Assembly (NCBI GenBank): GCA_963770545.1
Contig: CAVYQF010000036.1
Coordinates: 150,099-214,098, forward strand
DNA from: RYN-230 sp963770545
GTDB lineage: Bacteria > Actinomycetota > Actinomycetes > Streptosporangiales > Streptosporangiaceae
Direction of reading: 5' to 3'
Length of the DNA: 64,000 bases
Shown: piece by piece, positions 41,848 through 49,616 of the stretch
How positions within the stretch are numbered: the first letter of the stretch is position 1
Layout: every line of letters begins with the position of its first letter
Notes under the pieces: generated by a model
Databases searched by the model: none
Told to the model about the DNA's origin: nothing
The model's input: the letters and a program-made list of their open reading frames with translations, nothing else
Position numbers and translations under genes: made by a program

Positions 41848-41868
41848 GAGTTCCAGATTACGGAACTC
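41848..41868. promoter_or_regulatory. Candidate IclR operator, perfect 7-7-7 inverted repeat
   Basis: GAGTTCC-AGATTAC-GGAACTC is a perfect inverted repeat in the AT-richest part of the 137-base gap between the divergent iclR and mttB starts. Its size and position fit an IclR-family binding site controlling both directions. A further GTTC half-site follows at about 41870. Confidence 0.65.
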
Positions 41869-41930
41869 TGTTCTACTATGTGATGCTACGTAGCGGTGCC
41901 AGGGAGGGTCAAGACGGGCCGGAGGTGGCA

Positions 41931-43391
41931 ATGTTCCGCAACACGATGCCGCGCTACGAGATCCTCTCCCCGGACGCCATCGGCGTGCTGGACAAGGGAT
42001 GGCGGCGCATCGTCTCCGAGATCGGCGTCCAGTTTGCCAAGCCCGAGGCGCTGGAGCTGTTCCGCCGGGCCGGCCAGAAGGTCGAGGATGAGGTCGTCTT
42101 CCTCGACCCGGACTTCATCCTGGAACAGGTGGCCAAGGCGCCCCGCCAGTTCGACATCCAGGCCCGCAACCCGGCCAACAGCGTGCACATCGGTGGCGAC
42201 CAGATGGTGTTCGGCGGCGTCTACGGCTGCCCGTTCGTCCGCGAGGGCGATGTCCGCCGCGACGCGACCATGGAGGACTTCCGCCGGCTGAGCATGCTGG
42301 CCCAGACCTTCCCCGAGCTGGACACGGCCGGCGGCGTGATCTGCGAGCCGAACGACACGCCGCTCGACTCCCGGCACCTCGACATGATCTACGCGCTGCA
42401 GACGGTGACCGACAAGATCTACATGGGCAACGTGGTGTCCGGGCCGAACGCGGCCGACACCATCGCGATGACCGAGATCCTGTTCGGCGGCGGCGCGGGC
42501 CGGGACCAGGGCCGGGCGTCGATCGAGCAGACCCCGGCCACCATCTCGCTGATCAACTGCAACTCGCCGCTGCGCTGGGACGACCGGATGCTGGACGCCC
42601 AGTTCGAGTACTGCGCCGCGAACCAGCCGGTGGTGCTGACCCCATTTCTGCTGATGGGCGCGATGTCGCCGGTCTCGATCCCGGCCGCGCTGGTCCAGCA
42701 GCTGGCCGAGGCGCTGTCCGGCATCGCGCTGGCCCAGCTGATCCGGCCGGGCTGCCCGGTCGTGTTCGGCTCGTTCCTGTCCAACATCGACATGCAGTCC
42801 GGCTCGCCCAGCTTCGGCACCCCGGAGTCGGCTATCGGCCTGTTCTGCACCGGCCAGCTGGCCCGGCACTACGGGCTGCCGTTCCGCACCGGCGGCGGGC
42901 TCAACTCCAGCCAGACCGCGGACGCGCAGGCCGCCTACGAGGCGCTGATGACGCTGCTGCCGACCTTCCTGGCCGGCACCAACTTCGTCATGCACGCCGC
43001 CGGGTGGCTGGAAGGCGGGCTGGTCAGCTGCTACGAGAAGTTCATCATCGACGTGGAGCTGCTGCGCATGCTGCGGGTGGAGTTCACCCCGCTGGAGATC
43101 GACGAGGCGTCGCTGGCCTTCGGGGCGCACGAGGAGGTCGGCCACGGCGGGCACTTCCTCGGGGCGCAGCACACGATGGAGCGGTTCCGGGAGTGCTTCT
43201 ACCGGCCGCTGCTGTCCTCGACCGCGAACTATGAGCGGTGGGTACGCCTCGGCGCCAAGGATGCCACCGCCCGGGCCGGGGAGATCTCCGCGAAGGCGTT
43301 GGCGGAGTATCAGGCGCCGACGCTGGATGGCGGGATCCGGGCGGAGCTGGAGGAGTTCGTGACCCGCCGCCGCGCCGAGCTCGGCGACTAG
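41931..43391 (+). CDS. Trimethylamine methyltransferase (MttB) family protein, non-pyrrolysine type
   Basis: 486 residues from the ATG at 41931 with GGAGG five bases upstream; an ATG at 41881 lies in the promoter. Family features: YEILSPDAIGVLDKGWRRIV, EIGVQFAKPEALELFRRAGQ, NSVHIGGDQMVFGGVYGCPF, GNVVSGPNAADTIAMTEILF, NCNSPLRWDDRM, SFLSNIDMQSGSPSFGTPES and EEVGHGGHFLGAQHTMERF. There is no in-frame TAG, so it is not a pyrrolysine enzyme and belongs with MtgB-type quaternary-amine:corrinoid methyltransferases. Likely substrates are glycine betaine, proline betaine or carnitine-like compounds; which one cannot be told. It is divergent from the operon encoding its corrinoid protein, MT2 enzyme and activase. 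Confidence 0.92.
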   Translation: MFRNTMPRYEILSPDAIGVLDKGWRRIVSEIGVQFAKPEALELFRRAGQKVEDEVVFLDPDFILEQVAKAPRQFDIQARNPANSVHIGGDQMVFGGVYGCPFVREGDVRRDATMEDFRRLSMLAQTFPELDTAGGVICEPNDTPLDSRHLDMIYALQTVTDKIYMGNVVSGPNAADTIAMTEILFGGGAGRDQGRASIEQTPATISLINCNSPLRWDDRMLDAQFEYCAANQPVVLTPFLLMGAMSPVSIPAALVQQLAEALSGIALAQLIRPGCPVVFGSFLSNIDMQSGSPSFGTPESAIGLFCTGQLARHYGLPFRTGGGLNSSQTADAQAAYEALMTLLPTFLAGTNFVMHAAGWLEGGLVSCYEKFIIDVELLRMLRVEFTPLEIDEASLAFGAHEEVGHGGHFLGAQHTMERFRECFYRPLLSSTANYERWVRLGAKDATARAGEISAKALAEYQAPTLDGGIRAELEEFVTRRRAELGD

Positions 43392-43499
43392 CGCCCCGTC
43401 CGCCCAGGTACTCACCGCCGCCCCCGACCGGCCATCACGCAATCCTCTTCCCTAACGCCCGCTGGCGGCGGCCCACCCCGCCCAGCCGCAGGGGCCTAG

Positions 43500-43583
43500 C
43501 CGCTGGGGCTGGGCCGCTGGGGCTGGACCGCTGGGGCTGGACCGCCGGGGCTGAACCGCCGGGGCTGAACCGCCGGGGCCCGG
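43500..43583. repeat. 14-bp tandem repeat, six copies
   Basis: CCGCTGGGGCTGGA-type units start at 43500, 43514, 43528, 43542, 43556 and 43570, changing to CCGCCGGGGCTGAA in later copies. The array is in the 379-base gap between mttB and dapD, with no reading frame constraint. The rest of this gap holds the 70-bp palindromic element. Confidence 0.93.
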
Positions 43584-43652
43584 CCGCTGGCCCGGCCGGG
43601 TGGTGCCGGGCCAGCAGGCGCCGGTCCCTCCAGTCACACTGGCCCCTCCAGC

Positions 43653-43726
43653 CCACTTTTCACGCGGATCGTGCGCCGAATCGGACAAAACACCCCGGAA
43701 AAGCGCACCGTCCGCGTGAAAAGTGG
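43653..43726. repeat. 70-bp palindromic element, copy A (hairpin with conserved loop)
   Basis: A perfect 16-bp inverted repeat (CCACTTTTCACGCGGA at 43653-43668; TCCGCGTGAAAAGTGG at 43711-43726) encloses a 2x2 internal loop, then GTGCGC (43671) pairing GCGCAC (43703), then a 26-base loop with CGGACAAAACACCC. The core ACTT...AAGT is exactly 70 bases (43655-43724). A second copy on the other strand is at 63776-63845 with the same ends, inner stem and loop. It lies 45 bases before dapD. Confidence 0.85.
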
Positions 43727-43770
43727 ACGCCGCCTACGGGGCGGAACCAGGACGGTGGTCGGCGGCTAGC

Positions 43771-44784
43771 ATGTGGCCCGTGACTCAGTCAGGGATCGAT
43801 CCTCAGGCGACCGGGGCGCGGGGTGCCGGCCTGGCCACGGTGGTGACCGGCGCAGCGGGTCCGGGCGGGACGGTGCTGGACACCTGGTTCCCCGCGCCGG
43901 AACTGGTGCCGGCCTCCCAGGCCAGCGGCACCGTCCGGCTGTCCCCGGCCGAGGCAGTTGAGGCGCTCGGCCCCGACGTGGCTCCGCTGCTCGGCCCGGA
44001 CGAGGCCCGGGGGGTCGAGGTCGTCGCGGTCCGCACCATGATCGGCAGCCTGGCCGCACCCCCGGCGGACGCGCACGACGCGTACCTCCGCTTGCACCTG
44101 CTGTCGGGCCGCCTGATCCGCCCGCGGGGCTGCAACCTGGACGGCGTCTTCGGGGCCCTGGCCAACGTGGTGTGGACCAGCCACGGACCGTGCCCGGTCG
44201 CGGACTTCGAGGCCACCCGGCTGCGGCTGCGCCGGCGCGGCCCGGTCGCCGTGTACGGCGTGGACAAGTTTCCCCGGATGGTGGACTACGTGCTGCCCGC
44301 CGGGGTGCGGATCGCGGACGCGGACCGGGTCCGGCTGGGCGCCCACCTGGCCGAGGGGACCACGGTCATGCACGAGGGCTTCGTCAACTACAACGCGGGC
44401 ACCCTCGGCACGTCCATGGTGGAAGGCCGGATCTCGGCCGGTGTGGTCGTCGGGGACGGCTCCGACGTGGGCGGCGGCGCGTCGATCATGGGCACGCTGT
44501 CCGGTGGCGGAAAGGAAACGATCTCGGTCGGTGAGCGCTGCCTGATTGGCGCGAACGCCGGCGTCGGGATCTCGCTGGGCGACGACTGCGTGGTCGAGGC
44601 CGGGCTGTACGTCACGGCGGGGACCAAGGTCGCGCTGCCGGACGGGCAGGTGGTCAAGGCCCGGGACCTGTCTGGCCGCGCGAGGCTGCTGTGGCTGCGC
44701 GATTCGCAGACCGGCGCGGTCCGGGTCACCGAGCGTGGCGGGCACGGCATCGCGTTGAACGCGGCCCTGCACGCGAACGCCTGA
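43771..44784 (+). CDS. dapD: Tetrahydrodipicolinate N-succinyltransferase
   Basis: 337 residues from the ATG at 43771 (a GTG nine bases later is also possible). The actinobacterial DapD type is recognised by VEVVAVRTMIGSLAAPPADA, LHLLSGRLIRPRGCNLDGVF, VYGVDKFPRMVDYVLPAGV, then the left-handed helix hexapeptides GTTVMHEGFVNYNAGTLGTS, GVVVGDGSDVGGGASIMGTL and CLIGANAGVGISLGDDCVVE. It transfers succinyl from succinyl-CoA to tetrahydrodipicolinate in lysine and meso-diaminopimelate synthesis, hence is needed for cell wall. XthA follows 19 bases downstream. Confidence 0.95.
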   Translation: MWPVTQSGIDPQATGARGAGLATVVTGAAGPGGTVLDTWFPAPELVPASQASGTVRLSPAEAVEALGPDVAPLLGPDEARGVEVVAVRTMIGSLAAPPADAHDAYLRLHLLSGRLIRPRGCNLDGVFGALANVVWTSHGPCPVADFEATRLRLRRRGPVAVYGVDKFPRMVDYVLPAGVRIADADRVRLGAHLAEGTTVMHEGFVNYNAGTLGTSMVEGRISAGVVVGDGSDVGGGASIMGTLSGGGKETISVGERCLIGANAGVGISLGDDCVVEAGLYVTAGTKVALPDGQVVKARDLSGRARLLWLRDSQTGAVRVTERGGHGIALNAALHANA

Positions 44785-44803
44785 ACGGTCAGGGAAGGGA
44801 ACC

Positions 44804-45598
44804 ATGCGGCTGGCCACCTGGAACGTCAACTCGGTGCAGGCCAGGCTGCCCCGGCTGCTTGGCTGGCTGGAGGAGGCCCGGCCCGACGTGCTGTGCCTGC
44901 AGGAAACCAAGGCCCCTGACGCCGGCTTCCCGGTCAAGGAGGTCGGGGAACTCGGCTACGAGGCCGCGTTGTACGGGACCGGCCGGTGGAACGGGGTGGC
45001 CATCCTGTCCCGGGCCGGCCTGGAGGATGTGCGCCGGGGCTTTGCGGGCGAGCCGGGCTTCCCCGACCCTGAGGCCCGGGCCATCTCGGCCACCTGCGCA
45101 GGATGCCGGGTGTGGTCGGTGTACGTGCCGAACGGCCGGGCGCTGGACAGTCCGCACCTGGCCTACAAGCTGTCCTGGCTCGCGGCCCTGCGTGACGCGC
45201 TGGCCGCCGAGCTCAGCCCGGACGCCAGCGGGGCGCGGCTCGCCGTGTGCGGGGACTTCAACATCGCCCCCCGCGACGAGGACGTCTGGGATCCGGCCGC
45301 GTTCGTCGGCTCCACCCACGTCACGCCGGAAGAACGGGCGGCCCTGGCCAGCCTGCTGGACCTCGGGCTCACCGACATCCCCGCCCGGGCGCTCAAGGGG
45401 GAGCCCTTCACCTACTGGGACTACCGGGCGGGCATGTTCCACAAGGGCATGGGCATGCGCATCGACCTGGTTCTGGCCAGCGAGGCGGTCGCTGGCGCGG
45501 TCAAGGATGCCTACGTGGACCGGGAAGCCCGCAAGGGCAAGGGACCGTCGGACCACGCCCCGATCGTGGTGGACCTGGATCTGCCCGCGGCGGGCTGA
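44804..45598 (+). CDS. xth: Exodeoxyribonuclease III (AP endonuclease)
   Basis: 264 residues, preceded by AGGGAAGGGA. Exonuclease III/EEP fold: MRLATWNVNSVQARLPRLL, VLCLQETKAPDAGFPV, WNGVAILSRAGLEDV, VYVPNGRALDSPHLAYKL, VCGDFNIAPRDEDVWDP, FTYWDYRAGMFHKGMGMRID and the C-terminal SDHAPIVVDLDL carry all metal and catalytic residues (Asn, Glu, Tyr, Asp-x-Asn, Asp-His). It repairs abasic sites and has 3'-exonuclease activity. It is probably transcribed with dapD; a photolyase gene follows after a 172-base gap. Confidence 0.94.
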   Translation: MRLATWNVNSVQARLPRLLGWLEEARPDVLCLQETKAPDAGFPVKEVGELGYEAALYGTGRWNGVAILSRAGLEDVRRGFAGEPGFPDPEARAISATCAGCRVWSVYVPNGRALDSPHLAYKLSWLAALRDALAAELSPDASGARLAVCGDFNIAPRDEDVWDPAAFVGSTHVTPEERAALASLLDLGLTDIPARALKGEPFTYWDYRAGMFHKGMGMRIDLVLASEAVAGAVKDAYVDREARKGKGPSDHAPIVVDLDLPAAG

Positions 45599-45626
45599 GC
45601 TTGCGGGCTGCGGGCCCTGGGCTGCC

Positions 45627-45700
45627 GGCCCGCTGACCCTGGCCCGACATCCGCTGGGCCCGCTGACCCGGGGCCGATGTCCGGTGGGCCTGCTGACCCC
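45627..45700. repeat. 30-bp tandem repeat, about 2.5 copies, between xth and the photolyase gene
   Basis: GGCCCGCTGACCC-type segments start about 45627, 45657 and 45687. The first two 30-base units share most positions, including CCGACATCCGCTGG versus CCGATGTCCGGTGG. Nothing else is recognised in this 172-base gap. Confidence 0.7.
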
Positions 45701-45770
45701 CGGGTCCGGGATCGCGCGTCGTCGCAGCTCATCGCGTTCTTGTCCGCGGCACCCTCTATCCTCGGCGTTC

Positions 45771-47210
45771 ATGGTTGCTCTTGTCTGGTTCCGCCGGGAC
45801 CTCCGCGTGCACGACCATCCGGCGCTCTGCGCGGCGCAGGCCAGCGGCGAGCAGGTCGTGCCGGTGTTCTGCCTGGACGACCGGCTGCTGCATGGCCGCC
45901 ACGCGTCCGGCCCGCGTACCGCGTTCCTGCTGGAGTGCCTGACCGACCTGGACAGCCAGCTCGCGGAGCGCGGAGCGCGGCTGGTCATCCGGCACGGCCC
46001 GCCGGAGCGGGAACTCCCGGCGCTGGCCGGTGAGACCGGCGCCAACCAGATCCACCTGAGCCGCGACCCGGGTCCGTATGAGGCCATCCGGGGCCGGCGG
46101 GTGCGGGCCGCCCTGGAGCAGGCCGGTGTCACCGGGCACGCGCATCCGGGGGTCAGCGTGGTCGACGACGTCCGCGCCATCCGGACCGGGCAGGGCCGCC
46201 CCTACACCGTGTTCACACCGTTCTACCGCAACTGGGAACGTGTCAGCCGGCGGCCCGTCCTGGACCCGCCGAAGCGGATCGACATGCCCGCAAATACCCG
46301 GCACGGCCGGGTGCCCTCCCTGGCCAGCCTCGGCCTGGAGCAGGAGGTGGCTGAGCCGGCTCCGGGCGGGGAACGCGCCGGGCTGGCCCGGCTGGCGGAG
46401 TTCCTGGCCGGCGCGCTGCGGGACTACGACTCCGGCCGCGATCAGGCTGGCACCGACGGCTCGTCCCGGCTGTCTGCATATCTGCGGTTCGGCTGCCTGT
46501 CGCCGCGCGCCGTGGAAGACCAGCTTCCGGGCGGGATGGATGCCGGAGCCGCGGACGGCGAGGCCAAGGGCTCAGCGGCACTGCGCCGCCAGCTCTGCTG
46601 GCGTGACTTCTACCAGCACGTCCTGGTGCACTACCCGGACAACGCCCAGCAGGAATTCCAGTCCCGCTACCGCGGGACGCTGGCCTGGACGGGCGGGGAC
46701 GAGGAGTTCACCGCGTGGACCGAGGGCAGGACGGGCTTCCCGCTGGTGGACGCGGGCATGCGGCAATTGCGCCGGGAAGGCTGGATGCATAACCGGGTCC
46801 GGCTCATGGTGGGCTCGTTCCTGACCAAGGACCTGGGCATCGACTGGCGCCGCGGCGAGGACTGGTTCATGCGGCTGCTCCTGGACGGCGACCAGGCCAG
46901 CAACAACGGCAACTGGCAGTGGATCGCCTCGGTGGGGGTGGATCCGCAGCCTGCGTACCGGCGTATCTACAACCCGTCCCTCCAGCAGGAGCGGTTCGAC
47001 CCGGACGGCCGGTACGTGCGCCGTTACGTGCCTGAGCTGGCTAGGGTCCCGGATGAGTACCTGGCTGAGCCGTGGCGTATGCCCGGGGAGGAACAGGAGC
47101 GGGCGGGCTGCCGGATCGGGCAGGACTACCCGGGGCCGATCGTGGATCATAAGGCGGCCCGGCTGGCAGCTCTTGATCGTTACCGGAAGGCAGCTGACGC
47201 TGGTGCATGA
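45771..47210 (+). CDS. phr: Deoxyribodipyrimidine photolyase
   Basis: 479 residues from the ATG at 45771. The antenna-binding domain starts VALVWFRRDLRVHDHPALCA and includes VVPVFCLDDRLLHGR. The FAD domain has RLSAYLRFGCLSPRAVEDQL, LCWRDFYQHVLVHYPD, GFPLVDAGMRQLRREGWMHN, RVRLMVGSFLTKDLGIDWRR and GDQASNNGNWQWIASVGVDP, including the Asn-Asn-x-Asn-Trp-Gln-Trp motif of CPD photolyases, and ends RIYNPSLQQERFDPDGRYVR. It uses light to split UV pyrimidine dimers. It lies behind xth, so DNA repair genes cluster here. No clear ribosome site is seen before the ATG. Confidence 0.95.
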   Translation: MVALVWFRRDLRVHDHPALCAAQASGEQVVPVFCLDDRLLHGRHASGPRTAFLLECLTDLDSQLAERGARLVIRHGPPERELPALAGETGANQIHLSRDPGPYEAIRGRRVRAALEQAGVTGHAHPGVSVVDDVRAIRTGQGRPYTVFTPFYRNWERVSRRPVLDPPKRIDMPANTRHGRVPSLASLGLEQEVAEPAPGGERAGLARLAEFLAGALRDYDSGRDQAGTDGSSRLSAYLRFGCLSPRAVEDQLPGGMDAGAADGEAKGSAALRRQLCWRDFYQHVLVHYPDNAQQEFQSRYRGTLAWTGGDEEFTAWTEGRTGFPLVDAGMRQLRREGWMHNRVRLMVGSFLTKDLGIDWRRGEDWFMRLLLDGDQASNNGNWQWIASVGVDPQPAYRRIYNPSLQQERFDPDGRYVRRYVPELARVPDEYLAEPWRMPGEEQERAGCRIGQDYPGPIVDHKAARLAALDRYRKAADAGA

Positions 47211-47224
47211 CCCGCGACGGCGGC

Positions 47225-47632
47225 CTAGAGCATGAGGACCAGCATGTAGCCCATGGTGATGGCCATGGCGATCTGGCAGCAGGCCGCTAGGCGGGGGGAC
47301 AGCACGTTTGGGGCTGGGCTGGCTGGCGGACCTGGGGTGGCCTCGGCCGACTGGGGAGCGGGATTGGCGCCGGGCGTGGTGCTCAAAGCGCGGGTGGTCA
47401 CGGAGATTGCCGAGTCAAGGCGCCCGGTCACGGGAGAGGCCAGGGCGGGGAGGCGGTCGGCTTGCCACATGACGTAGCCCACCATGAACAAGGCCAGGAC
47501 CAGGGCGAGGAACGGGAAGCGGCCGGCCGCAGCCGGGGCCCCCATAGCCATCCCGGGATGCGTGACCGGGGTCACCGCGCCGGCCGCGAGGAGCATGTAG
47601 ACCATGGCGCCGCACATGACAACGTGGGGCAC
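47225..47632 (-). CDS. DUF5134-like small membrane protein, N-terminus short or disrupted
   Basis: 135 residues from a GTG at 47632. Hydrophobic segments: HVVMCGAMVYMLLAAGAVTP, PFLALVLALFMVGYVMWQAD and a C-terminal ACCQIAMAITMGYMLVLML. The HxVM-x-x-AMxYML stretch resembles the DUF5134 family, in which it is normally preceded by another helix. The frame is open further upstream (HQHHVPH) as far as a stop near 47715, where it meets the C-terminal part of the upstream membrane-protein frame. It overlaps that gene by 61 bases, so a frameshift joining the two, or an unannotated alternative start, is possible. Function unknown. Confidence 0.6.
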   Translation of the reverse strand: MPHVVMCGAMVYMLLAAGAVTPVTHPGMAMGAPAAAGRFPFLALVLALFMVGYVMWQADRLPALASPVTGRLDSAISVTTRALSTTPGANPAPQSAEATPGPPASPAPNVLSPRLAACCQIAMAITMGYMLVLML

Positions 47633-48684
47633 ATGGTGCTGGTGCGGTGACTGATCGGTGCCAGTGTCGTTGGTGCGGCTCCGGCGGCCGGTCCGCGGAT
47701 GGTCCGCGCCCGGTCAGCCCGCGCGGGCCAGTAGGCGAGGATCAGCAAGATCAGCAACGGGCCGGACCCGGGATCGGTCCCGCTGCCCGTGAGGATGCCG
47801 CCGAGGTCCTGGCCGGCCACCCAGATCGCGGCGGCCAGCACCGCCGCCACGGCGAGGACAGCCCGGACCGCGGTCGGCGGCAGGTACACGCCGACCGCGA
47901 TCAAGCCCAGGAGGGCGCCCAGTCCGGCCGAGGCAGCCAGTCCCTGGTAAGCCAGGAGCCCCGCGCCATGCTGGCTGATCGCGGCCAGCCAGGCCGGTTC
48001 ACCACCGGTCATGCCGGAGAGCATGGTGTGCATCGCCTGCGGGGCCCGGTTGGCGGGCAGCAGCGCGAAATAGGCCAGGCTGGCCCACAGGACGAGCCAG
48101 AGGGCCCGCGCGGCGGGGGCGCCCACGGCCCGGGCCGCGACGAACGGGACGCCCGGACCGGCAGAGCCGGCCGCAGCCCTGCCCCGGTCACGCGGCCACA
48201 GCAGGACCGCCAGCAGCGCGTAGAGGATCACCGGGCCCGGGGCGCCGCTGACCGGGCTGGCCGTCCCGGTCAGCACCCCGCCCAGCCCTTCACCGAACCA
48301 CCACACGCCGACCGACCAGGCGATCGACGCTCCCAGCGCGAGCCTGACTGTGGGCCGCCAGGCCATGCCGAGACCCAGCAGGAGCTGGATGGTGGCGAAA
48401 GCCGTGTTCAGCGCCACCGGATGCTGCCCTACGAGATGGGCGTCCCAGAGGATCGGCCGGCTCACGAAGGCTGGATTGCCCTGCGCCGTGGCGGCGAGTA
48501 TCTGGCTGAAGGCCCGGGTGAACATGACCGGCTGGTACTGCAGGATCGCGTCCAGCAGCCACAGGGCACCCAGGGCCAGTTGCAGCCGCCGCCGGGCGTC
48601 GGGCGCGGGCCACTCCGCCGGAGCGAAGGCAAGTCCGTCACCCGGCGCGCGGGTACCGCGCTGGGTCACAGCTGCCTCACTCAC
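47572..48684 (-). CDS. Multi-pass membrane protein, DoxX-like, unknown function
   Basis: 370 residues with about eight hydrophobic segments: LQLALGALWLLDAILQYQPV, ALNTAFATIQLLLGLGMA, LALGASIAWSVGVWWFGEGL, VILYALLAVLLWP, ALWLVLWASLAYFALLP, AGLGALLGLIAVGVYL, AVLAVAAVLAAAIWVAGQDL and LLILLILAYWPAR. The QYQPVMF and FGEGLGGVLTG stretches recur in actinobacterial membrane proteins of unknown role. Its last 35 residues (after YWPARADRARTIRG) look like read-through into another frame, so the true end may differ. The start ATG/GTG is preceded by an AT-rich promoter-like region at 48700-48790. Confidence 0.68.
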   Translation of the reverse strand: MSEAAVTQRGTRAPGDGLAFAPAEWPAPDARRRLQLALGALWLLDAILQYQPVMFTRAFSQILAATAQGNPAFVSRPILWDAHLVGQHPVALNTAFATIQLLLGLGMAWRPTVRLALGASIAWSVGVWWFGEGLGGVLTGTASPVSGAPGPVILYALLAVLLWPRDRGRAAAGSAGPGVPFVAARAVGAPAARALWLVLWASLAYFALLPANRAPQAMHTMLSGMTGGEPAWLAAISQHGAGLLAYQGLAASAGLGALLGLIAVGVYLPPTAVRAVLAVAAVLAAAIWVAGQDLGGILTGSGTDPGSGPLLILLILAYWPARADRARTIRGPAAGAAPTTLAPISHRTSTMCPTLSCAAPWSTCSSRPAR

Positions 48685-48835
48685 GGCTGGCTCTCCTCAG
48701 CCTCATGCTTAATTCGCCTTAGATGGGCTCGCTGGAGGCGATCGTTAGGGCAATTATGGTTTGCCTGGACGCGATAGGAGAAGTGTAAAGGCGGGACTTT
48801 TTCGGCCGCAAGCGGGAGAGGGAGCGAAGTCATCC

Positions 48836-49089
48836 CGGGCCACCTGAGCTGCTACAACGAAGGGCTTGCCACAATGGCCCGCGCTGGGAATTAAACCCGC
48901 CGGGGGTATCTGCGAAACCCCCGGGAGGTATTAATGAATGCCCTCCAGCGGATGCTGGAGAACCCCGCCCGGGTATTTATCCCGGGCTATCGCAGCCCTG
49001 TCTGCGGCTGCGGCGGAGTGACGCTCCCGGGAGCGCCTTCGCGGTCGGCCCGTCGGATCACCCATCCCGCCGAACGCAGGAGCGGCGGG
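48836..49089. ncRNA. Candidate structured leader RNA: array of short perfect hairpins
   Basis: Stems in order: CGGGCCA/TGGCCCG (48836-48881, long loop), CCGGGGGT/ACCCCCGG (48900-48924), CTCCAGC/GCTGGAG (48943-48960), GCCCGGG/CCCGGGC (48967-48987, loop TATTTAT), CGCAGCC/GGCTGCG (48991-49012), the palindrome CGCTCCCGGGAGCG (49022-49035) and CCCGCCG/CGGCGGG (49066-49089). All are perfect. A GGGAGGT before an ATG at 48934 lies inside the array. No known riboswitch class is recognised. It sits upstream of a small membrane ORF and an ECF sigma gene, on the plus strand if it is their leader. Confidence 0.5.
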
Positions 49090-49180
49090 AAAACCCGGAA
49101 AAGTTGTTGGCGCCGGGCGGGACGAAGACTCCTAACTGTGCTGGCGCGTACCCGGGCCGGCTCGGAGGAGGGGACGCGGC

Positions 49181-49597
49181 ATGGACTCAGTGACCAGAGG
49201 ATCGGGCATCGTCTTCAGCGTGCTCGTCGCGGCGACGGCCACCATCGTGTTGTTACTCCCCGGCAAGCCGGCGGGGTCCTGGCCTGGCCCGGGCACGCCC
49301 GGCCGGGTCGTCATATCCTCGGCCGCGGCGACCTCAACCTCGGACCCGCCCGGACCTGGATCGCAGCCCTCCGCCCGCGGCCAGGCTGGCCGCCTGCCCG
49401 CGGCCGGGCCACGCCCGGGGTGCCATGCTGGCGCGCACGGCGTCCGGGTCCGGGCCGCCGGGACCACCCTCCGGCCCGGCCGGGCCGGGCCCGGGGCGGT
49501 CCGGCCCAGATCATGCTGCCTGTCCAGAGCGCACCGCCACCGGCAGCCGTCGCGGCGGTTATCCCGATACCGCGGAATCCGCCCGGGTCTGCCCTGA
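49181..49597 (+). CDS. Small membrane-anchored or secreted hypothetical protein
   Basis: 138 residues from an ATG with a strong site (GGAGGAGGGG) ten bases upstream. The first 30 residues are a plausible signal/anchor: GSGIVFSVLVAATATIVLLL. The next 35 are Pro/Gly/Ser-rich. The last half (from about residue 75) is Arg/His/Cys-rich and looks like an off-frame reading; the alternative frame entering at 49425 ends at 49607, so a frameshift may be present. It ends 20 bases before the ECF sigma gene. No family recognised. Confidence 0.45.
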   Translation: MDSVTRGSGIVFSVLVAATATIVLLLPGKPAGSWPGPGTPGRVVISSAAATSTSDPPGPGSQPSARGQAGRLPAAGPRPGCHAGAHGVRVRAAGTTLRPGRAGPGAVRPRSCCLSRAHRHRQPSRRLSRYRGIRPGLP

Positions 49598-49616
49598 TGA
49601 GTTCTAACGTGATGCC

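Noticed and set aside
41931..43391. Possible pyrrolysine-containing MttB
   Set aside because: The frame contains no internal TAG; the stop at 43391 follows a normal C-terminus, so it is the non-pyrrolysine type.
48836..49130. Cobalamin, c-di-AMP (ydaO), c-di-GMP or Moco riboswitch in the hairpin-rich leader
   Set aside because: The conserved boxes of these classes that I know were not found; it is left as an unassigned structured region.
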